Below, in pieces: positions 1-8,399 of a DNA stretch of 33,357 nt. The notes beneath the pieces are model-generated. The model saw only the letters and a program-made list of their open reading frames with translations, had not been told where the DNA came from and did not search any database. A program made the position numbers and the translations under genes. Positions within the stretch are counted from its first letter, which is position 1; each line of letters starts with the position of its first letter. The stretch comes from Bacteroidaceae bacterium (GTDB taxonomy: Bacteria > Bacteroidota > Bacteroidia > Bacteroidales > Bacteroidaceae): NCBI GenBank assembly GCA_021443415.1, contig JABUTZ010000010.1:94140-127496 (forward strand), given 5' to 3'.

Positions 1-1060
1 CGCGGCTGATGTATTGGTAGGTGTATCCGCCCGTGGCCTTCGAGAGGTTGTCATAGTGGTCGCCGTTGGTCATGTAGGTCCACATGCGACGGCGGTCGGT
101 GCTGTCGTAGAGTTTCTGCAAGGCGATGGTCGGGCCCTTGCCGGCTCCCCATGTCTGGTCGGCGATGACCGAGCTGCGGCTCCATGCGCAGTTGTGCGCG
201 TTGCCGAAGCCGTAGCCCTGTACGGCGCACTGGATGGCGAAGATCGACTCGGGTCCGTTGTTGCTCTCCACGTCGAACAGTGTGCCGTAGTCGATGTCGG
301 TCAGCCACGTGCGCGACTCGATGACGGCGAGTGCGTCGGCGGCGGCGCGGGCGTAGAGGTCGGCGCGGTCATATCCGTAGTCGGTGTGCGACGCCATGGT
401 GAGCAGCAGCTTGGCGCGGAAGGCGCGGGCTGTCGTCTTGGTGCATCGGTAGGCGTCGGCGTCGGTGTCGGGCAGGTGCCGCTCAGCGAAGTCCAGGTCG
501 TTGAGGGCGAACTGGTAGATGCTCTTCTGCGTGTTGCGGGGCAGGTCGATGTCGCCGTCGGCGATGTTCTGCGTGTTGTTGTGCACGATGGGGGCGTCGT
601 GCCACACCTCGGCAATGATATAGTAGCAGTATGCGCGCACGCAGCGGGCCTCGGCGATGGCCTTGTTCTTGTCCTCCTCGCTGACACCCTGGCACTTGCC
701 GGGCATGTCATTGATGACGGAGTTGGCGAACGCGATGACGTTGTAGAGTCCCTTCCATCCCTCGTTGATGTAGGGGTTGATGGAGGTGTAGCTGCCGAAG
801 AACCACTGTCCCTCGTCGCTGTATGTATAGAACATGTCGCCGTTGAGCATGTCCAGCTTCCACTGGAAGTTCATGTGGAAGTCACGCCATGTGCGCGACG
901 CATAGAGCGTGAGCGTGTTGCTGCGCACCATCGCCGTGTTGGTGAAGAAGTTGTCCTGCACCAGTTTGTCCTGCGGCTCGATGGTGAGGAAGTCGTTGCA
1001 CGAGGCGGCAGAGACGGCAAGCATTAGCGCAAGGGCTAATTTTGATATTGTCTTTTTCAT
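1..1060 (-). CDS. SusD/RagB-family outer-membrane glycan-binding lipoprotein, 3' end cut by window
   Basis: Surface lipoprotein that binds the target glycan and works as the lid of the SusC transporter. Reading back from 1060, 353 residues are visible before the window edge; SusD proteins usually have 500-600, so the C-terminal part is missing. The N-terminus is a lipoprotein signal (MKKTISKLAL then LAVSAASC, lipidated Cys about residue 21), followed by the typical mature start CNDFLTIEPQDKL. Later come helical TPR-like stretches such as KAIAEARCVRAYCYYIIAEV and FRAKLLLTMAS, typical of the SusD fold. The start lies 18 bp after the SusC stop, so the two are one operon. The long opposite-strand frames over this stretch are shadows. 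The family is sure; the ligand is not visible. Confidence 0.93.
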   Translation of the reverse strand, partial: MKKTISKLALALMLAVSAASCNDFLTIEPQDKLVQDNFFTNTAMVRSNTLTLYASRTWRDFHMNFQWKLDMLNGDMFYTYSDEGQWFFGSYTSINPYINEGWKGLYNVIAFANSVINDMPGKCQGVSEEDKNKAIAEARCVRAYCYYIIAEVWHDAPIVHNNTQNIADGDIDLPRNTQKSIYQFALNDLDFAERHLPDTDADAYRCTKTTARAFRAKLLLTMASHTDYGYDRADLYARAAADALAVIESRTWLTDIDYGTLFDVESNNGPESIFAIQCAVQGYGFGNAHNCAWSRSSVIADQTWGAGKGPTIALQKLYDSTDRRRMWTYMTNGDHYDNLSKATGGYTYQYISR

Positions 1061-1078
1061 TTGGAATTCTTTATAAGG

Positions 1079-4000
1079 TTAGAAACCGAGATTGAGTCCG
1101 AGCGTGAACATGCGGGGCGACGGATAGCGTCCGCGGTCGATGTTCTGGAGCAATGCGCTCTGGTTGTAGGCGCCGATCTCGGGGTCGTAGCCGGTGTAGC
1201 TCGTGAAGGTATAGACATTCTGCACGTTGAAGTACAGCTTGGCGCGTGTCAGTCCCGCCTTTTTCGCCCATTTCTGCGGCAGGTTGTATGCCAGCGAGAT
1301 GTTCTGTATGCGCAGGTAGGTGCCGTCCTCTATCCATCGGTCGCTCATGCGGTTGTTGCCGTTGCCGTCGAGGTTCGAGAAGCGCGGCAGTCCGTTGCTG
1401 CCGTCGAGCAGGTAGACGTTGGAGATGTCGGTGCGGCTGCCGTTGGGGTCACGGAGTCCGATCTGTGCGCGGTTGAGCACGCGCTGGTCCTGGTTGTCCC
1501 AGATGGAGGTGAGGCCCTCGGTCTTGTAGCGCGCCCAGTTGAGTATGTCGCCGCCGACCTGTCCCGTGATGCCGATGTTGAGCTCCCATTCCCTCCAGGT
1601 GAACGTGTTGGTCCATCCGTAGGTGAGCGTTGGGTTGGGGTCGCCGATGACCACCTGGTCGGCGTCGTTGATCACGCCGTCGCCGTTCTGGTCGACGAAC
1701 TTGATGTCGCCCACCCAGGCTCCCGTCTCTCGGTCGATCTTGTTGGCGTAGGGTGTCGAGCCGCCTGTCTGCGTGGCGTGGCTGAGGATGTCAGCCTCGT
1801 TGGCGAAGAGTCCCTCGGTCTGGTAGCCGTAGAAGACGCCCATGGGTTGTCCGACCTTGAACATGGTGGCCGTCTGGAAGGGAGCCCACCAGTCGACGGC
1901 GCCGTAGAGCACCTGCGAGTCGTCGTTGAGGGCCACCACCTTGTTCTTGTTGTGCGAGAGGGTGACGGAGCTCAGCCAGGTGAAGTCCTTGGTGACCACG
2001 GGGCGTGCGGTGATCTGCAGGTCGACACCCATGTTCTCCGTCTTGCCTATGTTGGCGTAGGGGTTGAGGATGGTCTGATAGTCGTTGGAGGCTATCTGCG
2101 AGGGGGTGAACACCTGCATTAGCAGGTCCTTCGTCTGCTTCTTGTAGAAGTCGACGGTGATCTCCAGGCGGTTGTTGAAAGCCGCGAAGTCAAGTCCGAT
2201 GTTGAACTGCTCCGACGACTCCCACTTGAGCTTGGGGTTGGACAGGTTCTGGGGGAAGTAGGCTGTGCCGTGGGGTGTGAGCATGGACATCATGGCCGAC
2301 GCATAGCGGTAGGTGTCGATGTTCGAGTTGCCCACCTGGCCGTAGCCGAGGCGCAGCTTGAGGTTGTCGAGCCATCTGGCGTTCTCCATCCATTTCTCCT
2401 GCGAGATGCGCCAGGCGGCCGCCGCCGAGGGGAAGACGCCCCACTTGTTCGACGGGCCGAACTTTGATGAGCCGTCGGCACGTATGGTTGCGGTGACAAG
2501 ATAGCGGTTGTCGTAGCCATAGTTGACACGGCCGAAGAACGAGGTGTTGGACGCGGCGTCGCTCCAGCCCGTGTTGCTCACGAACTCGCCGTCCTCGGTC
2601 ATGACGTGGATGATGTCGGTGGTGAAGTTCTTCTTGATGAGCTGAGTGCCCTCCCACGACGACTTAGAAGCCTCGAAGCCGACCATGGCGGTGAGGTTGT
2701 GCTTGTCGGCGAAGGTCTGGTTGTAGGTGAGGTAGTCCTTCTGCATCCAGAACCACGAGTGCTCCTCGCGCTGCATCATCTGGTTGATGTCGTTGGAGAC
2801 GACGCCGAACTCGTAGCGCGGGATGTATGACTTGTTCTGGTTCTGCGAGCCGTCGAAGGCGAACTCGGCGCGGAAGGTCAGGTACTTGAGGAACTTGGCC
2901 TCGGCGTAGAAGTCGCCCATGATGCGCTGGCGCAGGAGCGTGTTGTTGGTCTGCAGGGCGAGGGCGACGGGGTTCCATGTCGAAGAGCCGTTGACCGTCG
3001 AGGGACCCGCCCAGTTGCCGTCGAAGTCGCGCACGGGCACCACGGGCATCATGGTCATCGCCTGCATGATGACACCGTCCGAACCATCGTTGCGCGTGAT
3101 GCGCTCGTTGGTGCGGGTGTAGGCGAGCGAGGCTCCCACCTTGAGCCACTTGGTGAAGTTGTTGTCGATGTTGAGGCGCGTATTGAAGCGGTTGAAGTCA
3201 GACCCGATGATGATACCCTCCTGGTTCATGTATCCCGCCGATGCGGCGAATGTTGTCTTGTCGTTGCCTCCGTTGACTCCCACCTGGTGGCTGTGCATGA
3301 CCGCCGTGCGGAAAATCTGGTCCTGCCAGTCGGTGCCTTTGCCGAGGAGGCTCACGTCTGAGTATGTCTTGTCGAACATGGTCTCGCTGATGATGCCGTC
3401 GTTGAAGAGCGACTGCTGGTACTGCGCGTACTGGCGCAGGTCCATCATTTCGAGGCGCTTGGCTGTCTTCTGCCAGGCGACATATCCGTCGTATGTGATG
3501 TTGGTGTGTCCGGCGCTGCCGCGGCGGGTGGTGACGATCACCACGCCGTTGGCGCCCGCGGCTCCGTAGATGGCGCACGCTGAGGCGTCCTTGAGCACGT
3601 CGATGCTCACGATGTCGCTCGGTGCGATGGCGGCGAGGGGGTTGACCGTTGTCTGTCCGTTGGTGCCTCCCGCCCAGTCGAAACCGCCGATCGACCCTGC
3701 GGCTCCCGACATGGGCACGCCGTCGATGACGTAGAGCGGCTCGTTGGAACTGTTGAGCGACGAGGCGCCGCGGATGCGGATCGAGGTGGCGCCGCCGGGG
3801 GCTCCCGAGTTCTGCGTCACCTGGACGCCGGCCACCTTGCCCTGGAGCATCTGGTCGGCGTTGGTCACGATGGTCTGCTTCATCTGGGCCTCGGAGAGCG
3901 ATGCCACCGAACCTGTGAGGTCGCTCTTCTTCTGGGTGCCGTAGCCCACGACCACCGTCTCTGCGAGGGCGATCGCCGACTCAGCCATCGTCACCTGGAG

Positions 4001-4282
4001 CTTGGTGCGTCCGTTGAGGGGAATCTCCTGGGTGTCCATGCCCACGTAGGAGAACACCAGTACGGATTTGGGGCTTTTCACCTCGAGGGTGAACTGACCA
4101 TCGATGTTGGTGGTGCAGCCGAGACTTGTCCCTTTCTCCATCACGGTGACGCCTATCAGGGTCTCACCCGCAGAGTCGAGGACAGTGCCGCTGACGGTCA
4201 CCTGCGCACGCATGCCTATTGATAGCATGGCAAGCAGCAGTACGACGAGCGGCTTAGCATTGAAGATTGTCTTGCATTTCAT
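1079..4282 (-). CDS. SusC/RagA-family TonB-linked outer-membrane transporter
   Basis: TonB-dependent channel importing oligosaccharides across the outer membrane with its SusD partner just downstream. The 1067-residue product begins MKCKTIFNAK with a Sec signal peptide ending near GMRAQ. It continues with a carboxypeptidase-regulatory-like beta domain (about residues 24-110: VSGTVLDSAGETLIGV ... FSYVGMDTQEI), the TonB-box region (ETVVVGYGTQKKSDLTGSV), a plug domain (IRIRGASSLN, PLYVIDGVPM) and a beta-barrel ending in aromatic GLNLGF. Length and order are normal for SusC. A GTG two codons upstream (4288) is open, but the ATG at 4282 gives the usual start. A -7/-33 promoter and an operator-like box lie upstream at 4365-4442. 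No N-terminal anti-sigma-interacting STN domain is seen, so signalling to an ECF sigma factor is unlikely. Confidence 0.96.
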   Translation of the reverse strand: MKCKTIFNAKPLVVLLLAMLSIGMRAQVTVSGTVLDSAGETLIGVTVMEKGTSLGCTTNIDGQFTLEVKSPKSVLVFSYVGMDTQEIPLNGRTKLQVTMAESAIALAETVVVGYGTQKKSDLTGSVASLSEAQMKQTIVTNADQMLQGKVAGVQVTQNSGAPGGATSIRIRGASSLNSSNEPLYVIDGVPMSGAAGSIGGFDWAGGTNGQTTVNPLAAIAPSDIVSIDVLKDASACAIYGAAGANGVVIVTTRRGSAGHTNITYDGYVAWQKTAKRLEMMDLRQYAQYQQSLFNDGIISETMFDKTYSDVSLLGKGTDWQDQIFRTAVMHSHQVGVNGGNDKTTFAASAGYMNQEGIIIGSDFNRFNTRLNIDNNFTKWLKVGASLAYTRTNERITRNDGSDGVIMQAMTMMPVVPVRDFDGNWAGPSTVNGSSTWNPVALALQTNNTLLRQRIMGDFYAEAKFLKYLTFRAEFAFDGSQNQNKSYIPRYEFGVVSNDINQMMQREEHSWFWMQKDYLTYNQTFADKHNLTAMVGFEASKSSWEGTQLIKKNFTTDIIHVMTEDGEFVSNTGWSDAASNTSFFGRVNYGYDNRYLVTATIRADGSSKFGPSNKWGVFPSAAAAWRISQEKWMENARWLDNLKLRLGYGQVGNSNIDTYRYASAMMSMLTPHGTAYFPQNLSNPKLKWESSEQFNIGLDFAAFNNRLEITVDFYKKQTKDLLMQVFTPSQIASNDYQTILNPYANIGKTENMGVDLQITARPVVTKDFTWLSSVTLSHNKNKVVALNDDSQVLYGAVDWWAPFQTATMFKVGQPMGVFYGYQTEGLFANEADILSHATQTGGSTPYANKIDRETGAWVGDIKFVDQNGDGVINDADQVVIGDPNPTLTYGWTNTFTWREWELNIGITGQVGGDILNWARYKTEGLTSIWDNQDQRVLNRAQIGLRDPNGSRTDISNVYLLDGSNGLPRFSNLDGNGNNRMSDRWIEDGTYLRIQNISLAYNLPQKWAKKAGLTRAKLYFNVQNVYTFTSYTGYDPEIGAYNQSALLQNIDRGRYPSPRMFTLGLNLGF

Positions 4283-4364
4283 ATGCACTGTCTGTTTATT
4301 GGTTAATTATAGGTTTATTGTCGTTTGGGAATACCGAACACGCAGAGTCCGGGGGATTTCTCTG

Positions 4365-4397
4365 CAAAGATATTCCCAAAACCGTCAATTATCCAAA
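4365..4397 (-). promoter_or_regulatory. Bacteroidetes-type promoter of susCD
   Basis: On the minus strand the -7 box TATCTTTG (4365-4372) fits TAnnTTTG and a TTTG -33 box lies at 4394-4397, 21 nt away. The 5' leader to the SusC ATG would be about 75 nt. It points at SusC and sits 54 nt downstream of the operator-like box at 4427-4435. Confidence 0.75.
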
Positions 4398-4423
4398 AAA
4401 GACGCAGAAAACGACTAAAATGC

Positions 4424-4442
4424 GCTAAAAAAGTACCATTGC
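4424..4442 (-). promoter_or_regulatory. Operator-like box upstream of susCD (copy 1)
   Basis: Minus strand reads GCAATGGTACTTTTTTAGC. The TACTTTTTT core (4427-4435) is separated from the -7 box by exactly 54 nt (4373-4426). The same box at the same distance and orientation precedes two other promoters in the window. The binding factor is unknown; the adjacent AraC-family protein is the obvious candidate (inference). Confidence 0.65.
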
Positions 4443-4465
4443 GGGTGCCGACGATGCAAAAGCGG

Positions 4466-5344
4466 TCAGACGATGATGCGCGTCTTCAGGTAGTTTTCCC
4501 TGAATGTCTTGGGCGTGCATCCCTTCTTCGCCTTGAAGATGCGGTTGAAGCTCGTGATGTTGGTGAAGCCGCACTGGTAGCATATCTCCGACACCGCCAT
4601 CGAGGTGTCGACGAGCTGGCGCGAGGCGTGTCCGAGACGTATGTCGATGATGTATTCGGAGAGCGTGCGCCCCGTGCGCTGCTTGAAGAAGCGGCTGAAT
4701 GCCGTCGGTGTCATGCCCGCAATCCTGGCGAGATGGTCGAGGGTGAGTTCCTGGTCGTAGCGCTTGTTGATCTCCTCCTCGACGCGGTTGACGCGGCGCG
4801 ACTCGGTGGACATGCTTCCGCGCGAGAACGAGGTGGTGGCGAGCTGATGGCTGTCGGTCGAGAGCGACAGCTGGTACAGGAGGTCGAGGAAGCCGATGAT
4901 GCTGGAGAAGTCGGACTTGAGCGAGTTGGCGAGGCTGTCGAGCCGCGAATAGACACCCATGATCGTGCGCATGCCGAAAGCCACGCCCGTCTGCGCCTTC
5001 CTGAGCAGCTCGGCGATGGACCTCATCTGGTTCTTGGCGAGGAACTCGGGCGGCAGGAGGTCGGGGCGGAACTGTATGGTGATCTCGCGCTTGTCCGTCT
5101 TGTCGCAGTAGTGCTGGTCCCAGCAATGCTCTATGCCCGAGCCTATCAGCGCCAGGTCGTACTCGCCCAGCTCCTCGATTGAGTCGCCGACGATGCGCCG
5201 GGCTCCCGTGCAGTTGCTCACGAAGTTGAGCTCTATCTCGTCGTGGCGGTGGAGCGGGTAGTCAAACTCGGTCTTGTTGCGGTCCACGAGGTAGAAGCAG
5301 TCCCGGTCGGACAGAGGGGTTATCTCGGAGAGGATATGGCTCAT
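4466..5344 (-). CDS. AraC-family transcriptional regulator with N-terminal cupin domain
   Basis: Cytoplasmic DNA-binding regulator, probably of this glycan locus. The 292-residue product has an N-terminal AraC-type cupin sensor (LHRHDEIELN, residues 31-40), a helical linker, and a C-terminal double helix-turn-helix (about 187-288; first HTH LTLDHLARIAGMTPTAFSRF, second AVSEICYQCGFTNITSFNRI). The frame stays open to an earlier start at 5428, but that lies upstream of the -7 box at 5387-5394, and family members normally begin just before the 'LSEITPLSDRDCFY' segment, so the ATG at 5344 is chosen. It lies 183 bp upstream of SusC on the same strand. Prevotella loci often use a hybrid two-component sensor instead; none is seen here. 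What the cupin senses cannot be told from sequence. Confidence 0.93.
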   Translation of the reverse strand: MSHILSEITPLSDRDCFYLVDRNKTEFDYPLHRHDEIELNFVSNCTGARRIVGDSIEELGEYDLALIGSGIEHCWDQHYCDKTDKREITIQFRPDLLPPEFLAKNQMRSIAELLRKAQTGVAFGMRTIMGVYSRLDSLANSLKSDFSSIIGFLDLLYQLSLSTDSHQLATTSFSRGSMSTESRRVNRVEEEINKRYDQELTLDHLARIAGMTPTAFSRFFKQRTGRTLSEYIIDIRLGHASRQLVDTSMAVSEICYQCGFTNITSFNRIFKAKKGCTPKTFRENYLKTRIIV

Positions 5345-5386
5345 AATGCGCAGGCTTTGGGGGTGGTCGTTGGTGTGAATTCTGTG

Positions 5387-5394
5387 CAAATATA
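5387..5394 (-). promoter_or_regulatory. -7 promoter element of the AraC-family gene
   Basis: Minus strand reads TATATTTG, fitting TAnnTTTG, about 42 nt upstream of the chosen ATG at 5344. No convincing TTTG -33 box and no copy of the operator-like box are seen upstream, so the regulator seems to be expressed independently of the genes carrying that box. Confidence 0.5.
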
Positions 5395-5460
5395 AGCTTT
5401 TAATTTGATATGGAGCGCATTTTGCCAATTATTTTTCGCCCCATCACCGATTTAGCCACC

Positions 5461-5876
5461 CTATTTCGCCTTCAGGTATATCACCCTGCTGTGATATGCC
5501 TCCGCCTTGTATTCGGGGGAGACGGTGTCGGGCAAGTCCAGTCCGTTGTTCATCAGATACTCGCCGCTGAACGCCTTGCCCTCCTGCGGAATGGGGCGAC
5601 TGTCGTCGAGGCGGTTGAGTTCCTCGCCCACATACATCCTGCCGGGGTCGAGTCCGTGCATGGCTATTCGCGGCACGCGGTGCTGATAGAGGTACTCGGT
5701 GCGCCACAGGTAGAACACCGCCTCGTCCTTGGTCGGCGAGACGTACATCAACGACGCCACGCCATCAGGCAGTTTGGCCCTGTCCGCCGTCCAGTCGCCG
5801 AGCGACGATGAGTCATTGCGCCGACAGACAAAGACAACATGCACAAAGGCATGAGCAGATACTTTTTCATTTCCAT
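5461..5876 (-). pseudogene. GH36 alpha-galactosidase remnant (signal peptide joined out of frame to C-terminal domain)
   Basis: Two pieces of one secreted enzyme remain. A start at 5876 or 5870 encodes a Sec signal peptide (MKKYLLMPLCMLSLSVGA) whose frame stops within about 40 codons. In another frame, from about 5820 to 5461, runs the C-terminal beta-sandwich typical of GH36 alpha-galactosidases: GDWTADRAKLPDGVASLMYV, DEAVFYLWRTEYLYQHRVPR, IAMHGLDPGRMYVGEELNRL, FSGEYLMNNGLDLP, ending VIYLKAK. The whole catalytic (beta/alpha)8 barrel, several hundred residues, is missing between them, so an internal deletion with frameshift is inferred. Family assignment rests on remembered GH36 C-terminal features ('GLdP...Y', 'sGeyLmn.GL'). 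The promoter and operator-like box upstream look intact. The downstream frame has only a GTG at 5844 as a possible start. Confidence 0.75.
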
Positions 5877-5899
5877 GGTACGGTGAGGTTTATCGACCG

Positions 5900-5931
5900 C
5901 AAAGGTAACTCATCATCTCCAAAAATCCAAA
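5900..5931 (-). promoter_or_regulatory. Promoter of the GH36 remnant
   Basis: Minus strand: -33 TTTG (5928-5931), 20-nt spacer, -7 TACCTTTG (5900-5907), both exact matches to the Bacteroidetes consensus. It lies about 24 nt upstream of the ATG at 5876 and looks fully functional although the gene behind it is broken. Confidence 0.72.
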
Positions 5932-5958
5932 CAATGTGAGCAAATCATATCACGATAG

Positions 5959-5977
5959 GGCAAAAAAGTATCATCGC
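5959..5977 (-). promoter_or_regulatory. Operator-like box upstream of the GH36 remnant (copy 2)
   Basis: Minus strand reads GCGATGATACTTTTTTGCC. The TACTTTTTT core (5962-5970) is 54 nt from the -7 box (5908-5961 between), the same spacing as at susCD and at the plus-strand esterase operon. Confidence 0.63.
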
Positions 5978-6013
5978 ACGGCGCGCAATGGCGTTCGTCG
6001 CCATGGAAAAGCG

Positions 6014-6060
6014 CATGCTTGCAGAAGACCATGACCATAGTCCGGTCTTCTGCAAGCATG
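6014..6060 (-). terminator. Strong hairpin terminator after the CE7 esterase gene
   Basis: Perfect 17-bp inverted repeat (arms 6014-6030 and 6044-6060, 13-nt loop) 24 nt beyond the stop of the CE7 gene at 6084. The T-tract beyond it on the minus strand is short (CTTTTCC). It probably ends the operon that starts at 9674 and shields the GH36-remnant promoter. Confidence 0.75.
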
Positions 6061-6083
6061 ATGAATGGTGTCAGGCGAGTCGG

Positions 6084-8189
6084 TCAGCGGTTGACGTACT
6101 TGCGTCCGTCCCTGATGACGATGCCGGGATGGTTGGCGCCTACCGCCTGTCCCATGAGGTTGTACGCGGCGCCGTCGGTCTGGGCCGTGTGGCGAATGGC
6201 AGAGACGCCGGTCTTGATGATGCGGTCCTCGAAGAACTTGAAGAAGACGTCCCACCAGTCGTTGCCCGTGGCGTGCATGCACTCGGGCTGATAGACGATC
6301 TGCTTCTCGGTGGTGAGGAGGTTGTTGTAGGGAGCCATGTTGGTGCGCGGAGGGCATACGTTGTCCTGCAGACCAATCGACGTGATGACGGGGCAGGAGA
6401 TGAGCGTGGCCAGGTTCTTGGTGTCGAAATACGAGAGGAATCCGTACATCTCCTCGTCGCTCAGTCCCAGCTCAGCCTGCTTGGCGAAGGCTACGCTCGC
6501 GGGCCATGCGCCCACCTGGAAGTAGTTGGGGAAGTCGCCCATGAACTGTATTGAGGGAGCGATGGCGCGGCACTTGCCGGTGAGCGCGGCGGCGGCGATG
6601 GTGAACGCACCGCCCTGGCTGCCGCCCTGCACGAAGATGTTCTCCTGGTCTACGGCCTCGCGCGAGCATACGAAGTCGATGGCACGCACGCAGTCCATGT
6701 ATGCGCCGCGGTAGTAATACTTGTCCTTGTCGCCGAAATTGTAGGCGAAATAGTCGCCATAGACGTCGTCCTCGGGGCTGTGGTGCTTGTTGTTGAGATA
6801 CTGTCCGCGGTTGAAGAAGATGAGGTCGCACCATCCGTCGTGGTCGTCGCCGCCCATGCACCAGGGTTCCACGCCCTCGATGCGGTTGTCGTAGCCCTGG
6901 AAGTGGACGCAGCAGGGATACTTGCCCTCGGCTACTGGCTCGATGTAGTAGGCGCGCACGGTCACGGGCACACCGTCGCCGTTGTCGATGCTCTTCATCT
7001 CGACGAGATAGACCTTGCGCTTCTCGGTGCTCTTGGCGGCTATCTCGGTCAGCTTGCAGTCCATGGCCACGGCGGCGAGTTGCGTCTTGGCGGTGTTCCA
7101 GAACTGCTCGAAGTCGGCCTTTGCGTCGGGAGCGGCGACGATGCCCTCGGGGTCGTAGCCGATGTTGAACGAGCGGACGAGCTCGTCGTTGACAGTCACG
7201 GTCACGACGTAGAAGCCCGCGGCGGTGATGTCGGCGAGAGCCACCGTCTCGGAGGCGGCGGCCGATGCGGCGATGCTGACAGACTTGGTGTATGTCTTCA
7301 CGGCCTCGCGCTTGTCGGTCTCCACGACGACCTCGATATTGGCGGTGGCGGCGGCGGAGCCGCTGTTGGTGACGTTGACGGTCAGCGCAGGAGTGGCGCC
7401 CTTGGCCCATACCCAGTCCTCGTCGGCGATGGAGATGGTGGTGTCAAACGAAGGCAGCAACGAGGGGTCGAACACCTCGATGCAGGTCAGCGTGTAGCCA
7501 ACGCCCGTGACCACCATTCCGCCCGTCTGCAGCTTGTCGAGCATGGCGGCGGTGATGGTGAACTCATAGTATTTGCCGCTGAGGGCTACGTAGTCCGTGG
7601 CGTCGGGCATGTCCTGCCAGTCGCCGGTGCTGATGTGGCCCTGCGCTCCGCTCTCGAGTCCGGTGAACTTGATGCGCAACAACTCACCTACCTTGGCATT
7701 GGTGAAGCTTGACTTGTCGATGGTGGCATAGGCACCATTGTTCCAGTCGATGGCTGTCTCGCCGATCCATACGGCATGCTCGTAGCCTGCGCCGCCGGCT
7801 CCCTTGACCAGCTCGACCGAAGTCAGCGTGTAGCCGGCACCGCACACGATCATGCCACCCTCCCGGAGCTCGCCGAGCATGGCGGCTGTGATGCCGTATT
7901 TCGTCGATGACGAGGCGGCTGTCAGCATGGCGTTGCCTGCGCAGGCCAGCTTCGACCAGTTGCCGTTGTTGAGTTGCACCTGCGGCCACTGGCACTCAGC
8001 CGTCACGGTCACGTCCTTTACGTTGAGCACGATGAAGTCGCCCACCTCGGCGGCGGCGAACTTGTCCTGTGCGATAATCTCGAACTCGCCCCACGAGGGA
8101 GAGAACTTCGTCTCGCCCGACCAGATGGTCTCACCCATCATTGTGGTGGCAAGGCATAGAAATAAGGTTAGGAAAACATTGCGTTTCAT
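6084..8189 (-). CDS. Secreted CE7 acetyl esterase with two N-terminal CBM-like modules and a sorting-type tail
   Basis: Removes acetyl groups from acetylated glycans (acetyl-xylan esterase / cephalosporin-C deacetylase family). The 701-residue product has a signal peptide (1-20); two related beta-sandwich-like modules (about 21-128, starting ETIWSGE; about 138-240, starting AVWIGE); an Ig-like linker (about 247-345); a CE7 alpha/beta-hydrolase domain (about 346-657) with nucleophile Ser524 in GGSQGG, Asp609 in LQDNVCPP and His639 in CMHATG; and a tail (672-701) ending GIVIRDGRKYVNR. The frame is open much further upstream, but the ATG at 8189 starts the signal peptide. The modules resemble those of the protein at 8400-9674. 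No promoter is seen in the 58-bp gap upstream, so it is probably cotranscribed from 9674. The modules match no CBM family I can name. Confidence 0.92.
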   Translation of the reverse strand: MKRNVFLTLFLCLATTMMGETIWSGETKFSPSWGEFEIIAQDKFAAAEVGDFIVLNVKDVTVTAECQWPQVQLNNGNWSKLACAGNAMLTAASSSTKYGITAAMLGELREGGMIVCGAGYTLTSVELVKGAGGAGYEHAVWIGETAIDWNNGAYATIDKSSFTNAKVGELLRIKFTGLESGAQGHISTGDWQDMPDATDYVALSGKYYEFTITAAMLDKLQTGGMVVTGVGYTLTCIEVFDPSLLPSFDTTISIADEDWVWAKGATPALTVNVTNSGSAAATANIEVVVETDKREAVKTYTKSVSIAASAAASETVALADITAAGFYVVTVTVNDELVRSFNIGYDPEGIVAAPDAKADFEQFWNTAKTQLAAVAMDCKLTEIAAKSTEKRKVYLVEMKSIDNGDGVPVTVRAYYIEPVAEGKYPCCVHFQGYDNRIEGVEPWCMGGDDHDGWCDLIFFNRGQYLNNKHHSPEDDVYGDYFAYNFGDKDKYYYRGAYMDCVRAIDFVCSREAVDQENIFVQGGSQGGAFTIAAAALTGKCRAIAPSIQFMGDFPNYFQVGAWPASVAFAKQAELGLSDEEMYGFLSYFDTKNLATLISCPVITSIGLQDNVCPPRTNMAPYNNLLTTEKQIVYQPECMHATGNDWWDVFFKFFEDRIIKTGVSAIRHTAQTDGAAYNLMGQAVGANHPGIVIRDGRKYVNR

Positions 8190-8247
8190 GTGTGTGTATA
8201 TAAATAATGTGTTGTTAATACCCGAAAATCCTTGGGAGCATATTTGA

Positions 8248-8385
8248 TTACAGGAACTCCTCCTCGTCGTCGATCTCATCGTCGTAGTACATATCGATGA
8301 CGATGTCGGACGGACTCGTTTGGAGCATCTGCTCCGCCTCGACGGCATAGACGTCGAGAGTCGGCTGCATGTATTCTTTTTTCAT
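8248..8385 (-). CDS. 45-residue acidic small protein of the Prevotella 'MKKxYxxP' type
   Basis: Encodes MKKEYMQPTLDVYAVEAEQM followed by LQTSPSDIVIDMYYDDEI and a DDEEEFL C-terminus. Short proteins beginning MKK-x-Y-x-x-P with a later M-L-x-x-S-P motif are common in Prevotella and Bacteroides and have no established function. There is no signal peptide or membrane segment, and the last fourteen residues are mostly Asp/Glu. It starts 14 bp after the stop of the gene at 8400 and ends 58 bp before the CE7 start, so it sits inside that operon. The clear start codon and family-like N-terminus argue that it is real. Function unknown. Confidence 0.7.
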   Translation of the reverse strand: MKKEYMQPTLDVYAVEAEQMLQTSPSDIVIDMYYDDEIDDEEEFL

Positions 8386-8399
8386 GGCTGGCGGACGAT

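Noticed and set aside
14-2122. Plus-strand open frames of 337 and 353 residues
   Set aside because: Antisense to SusD and SusC, whose signal peptides and domains are clear.
4283-4288. GTG start two codons upstream of the SusC ATG
   Set aside because: The ATG at 4282 directly begins the normal signal peptide; the GTG adds only two residues.
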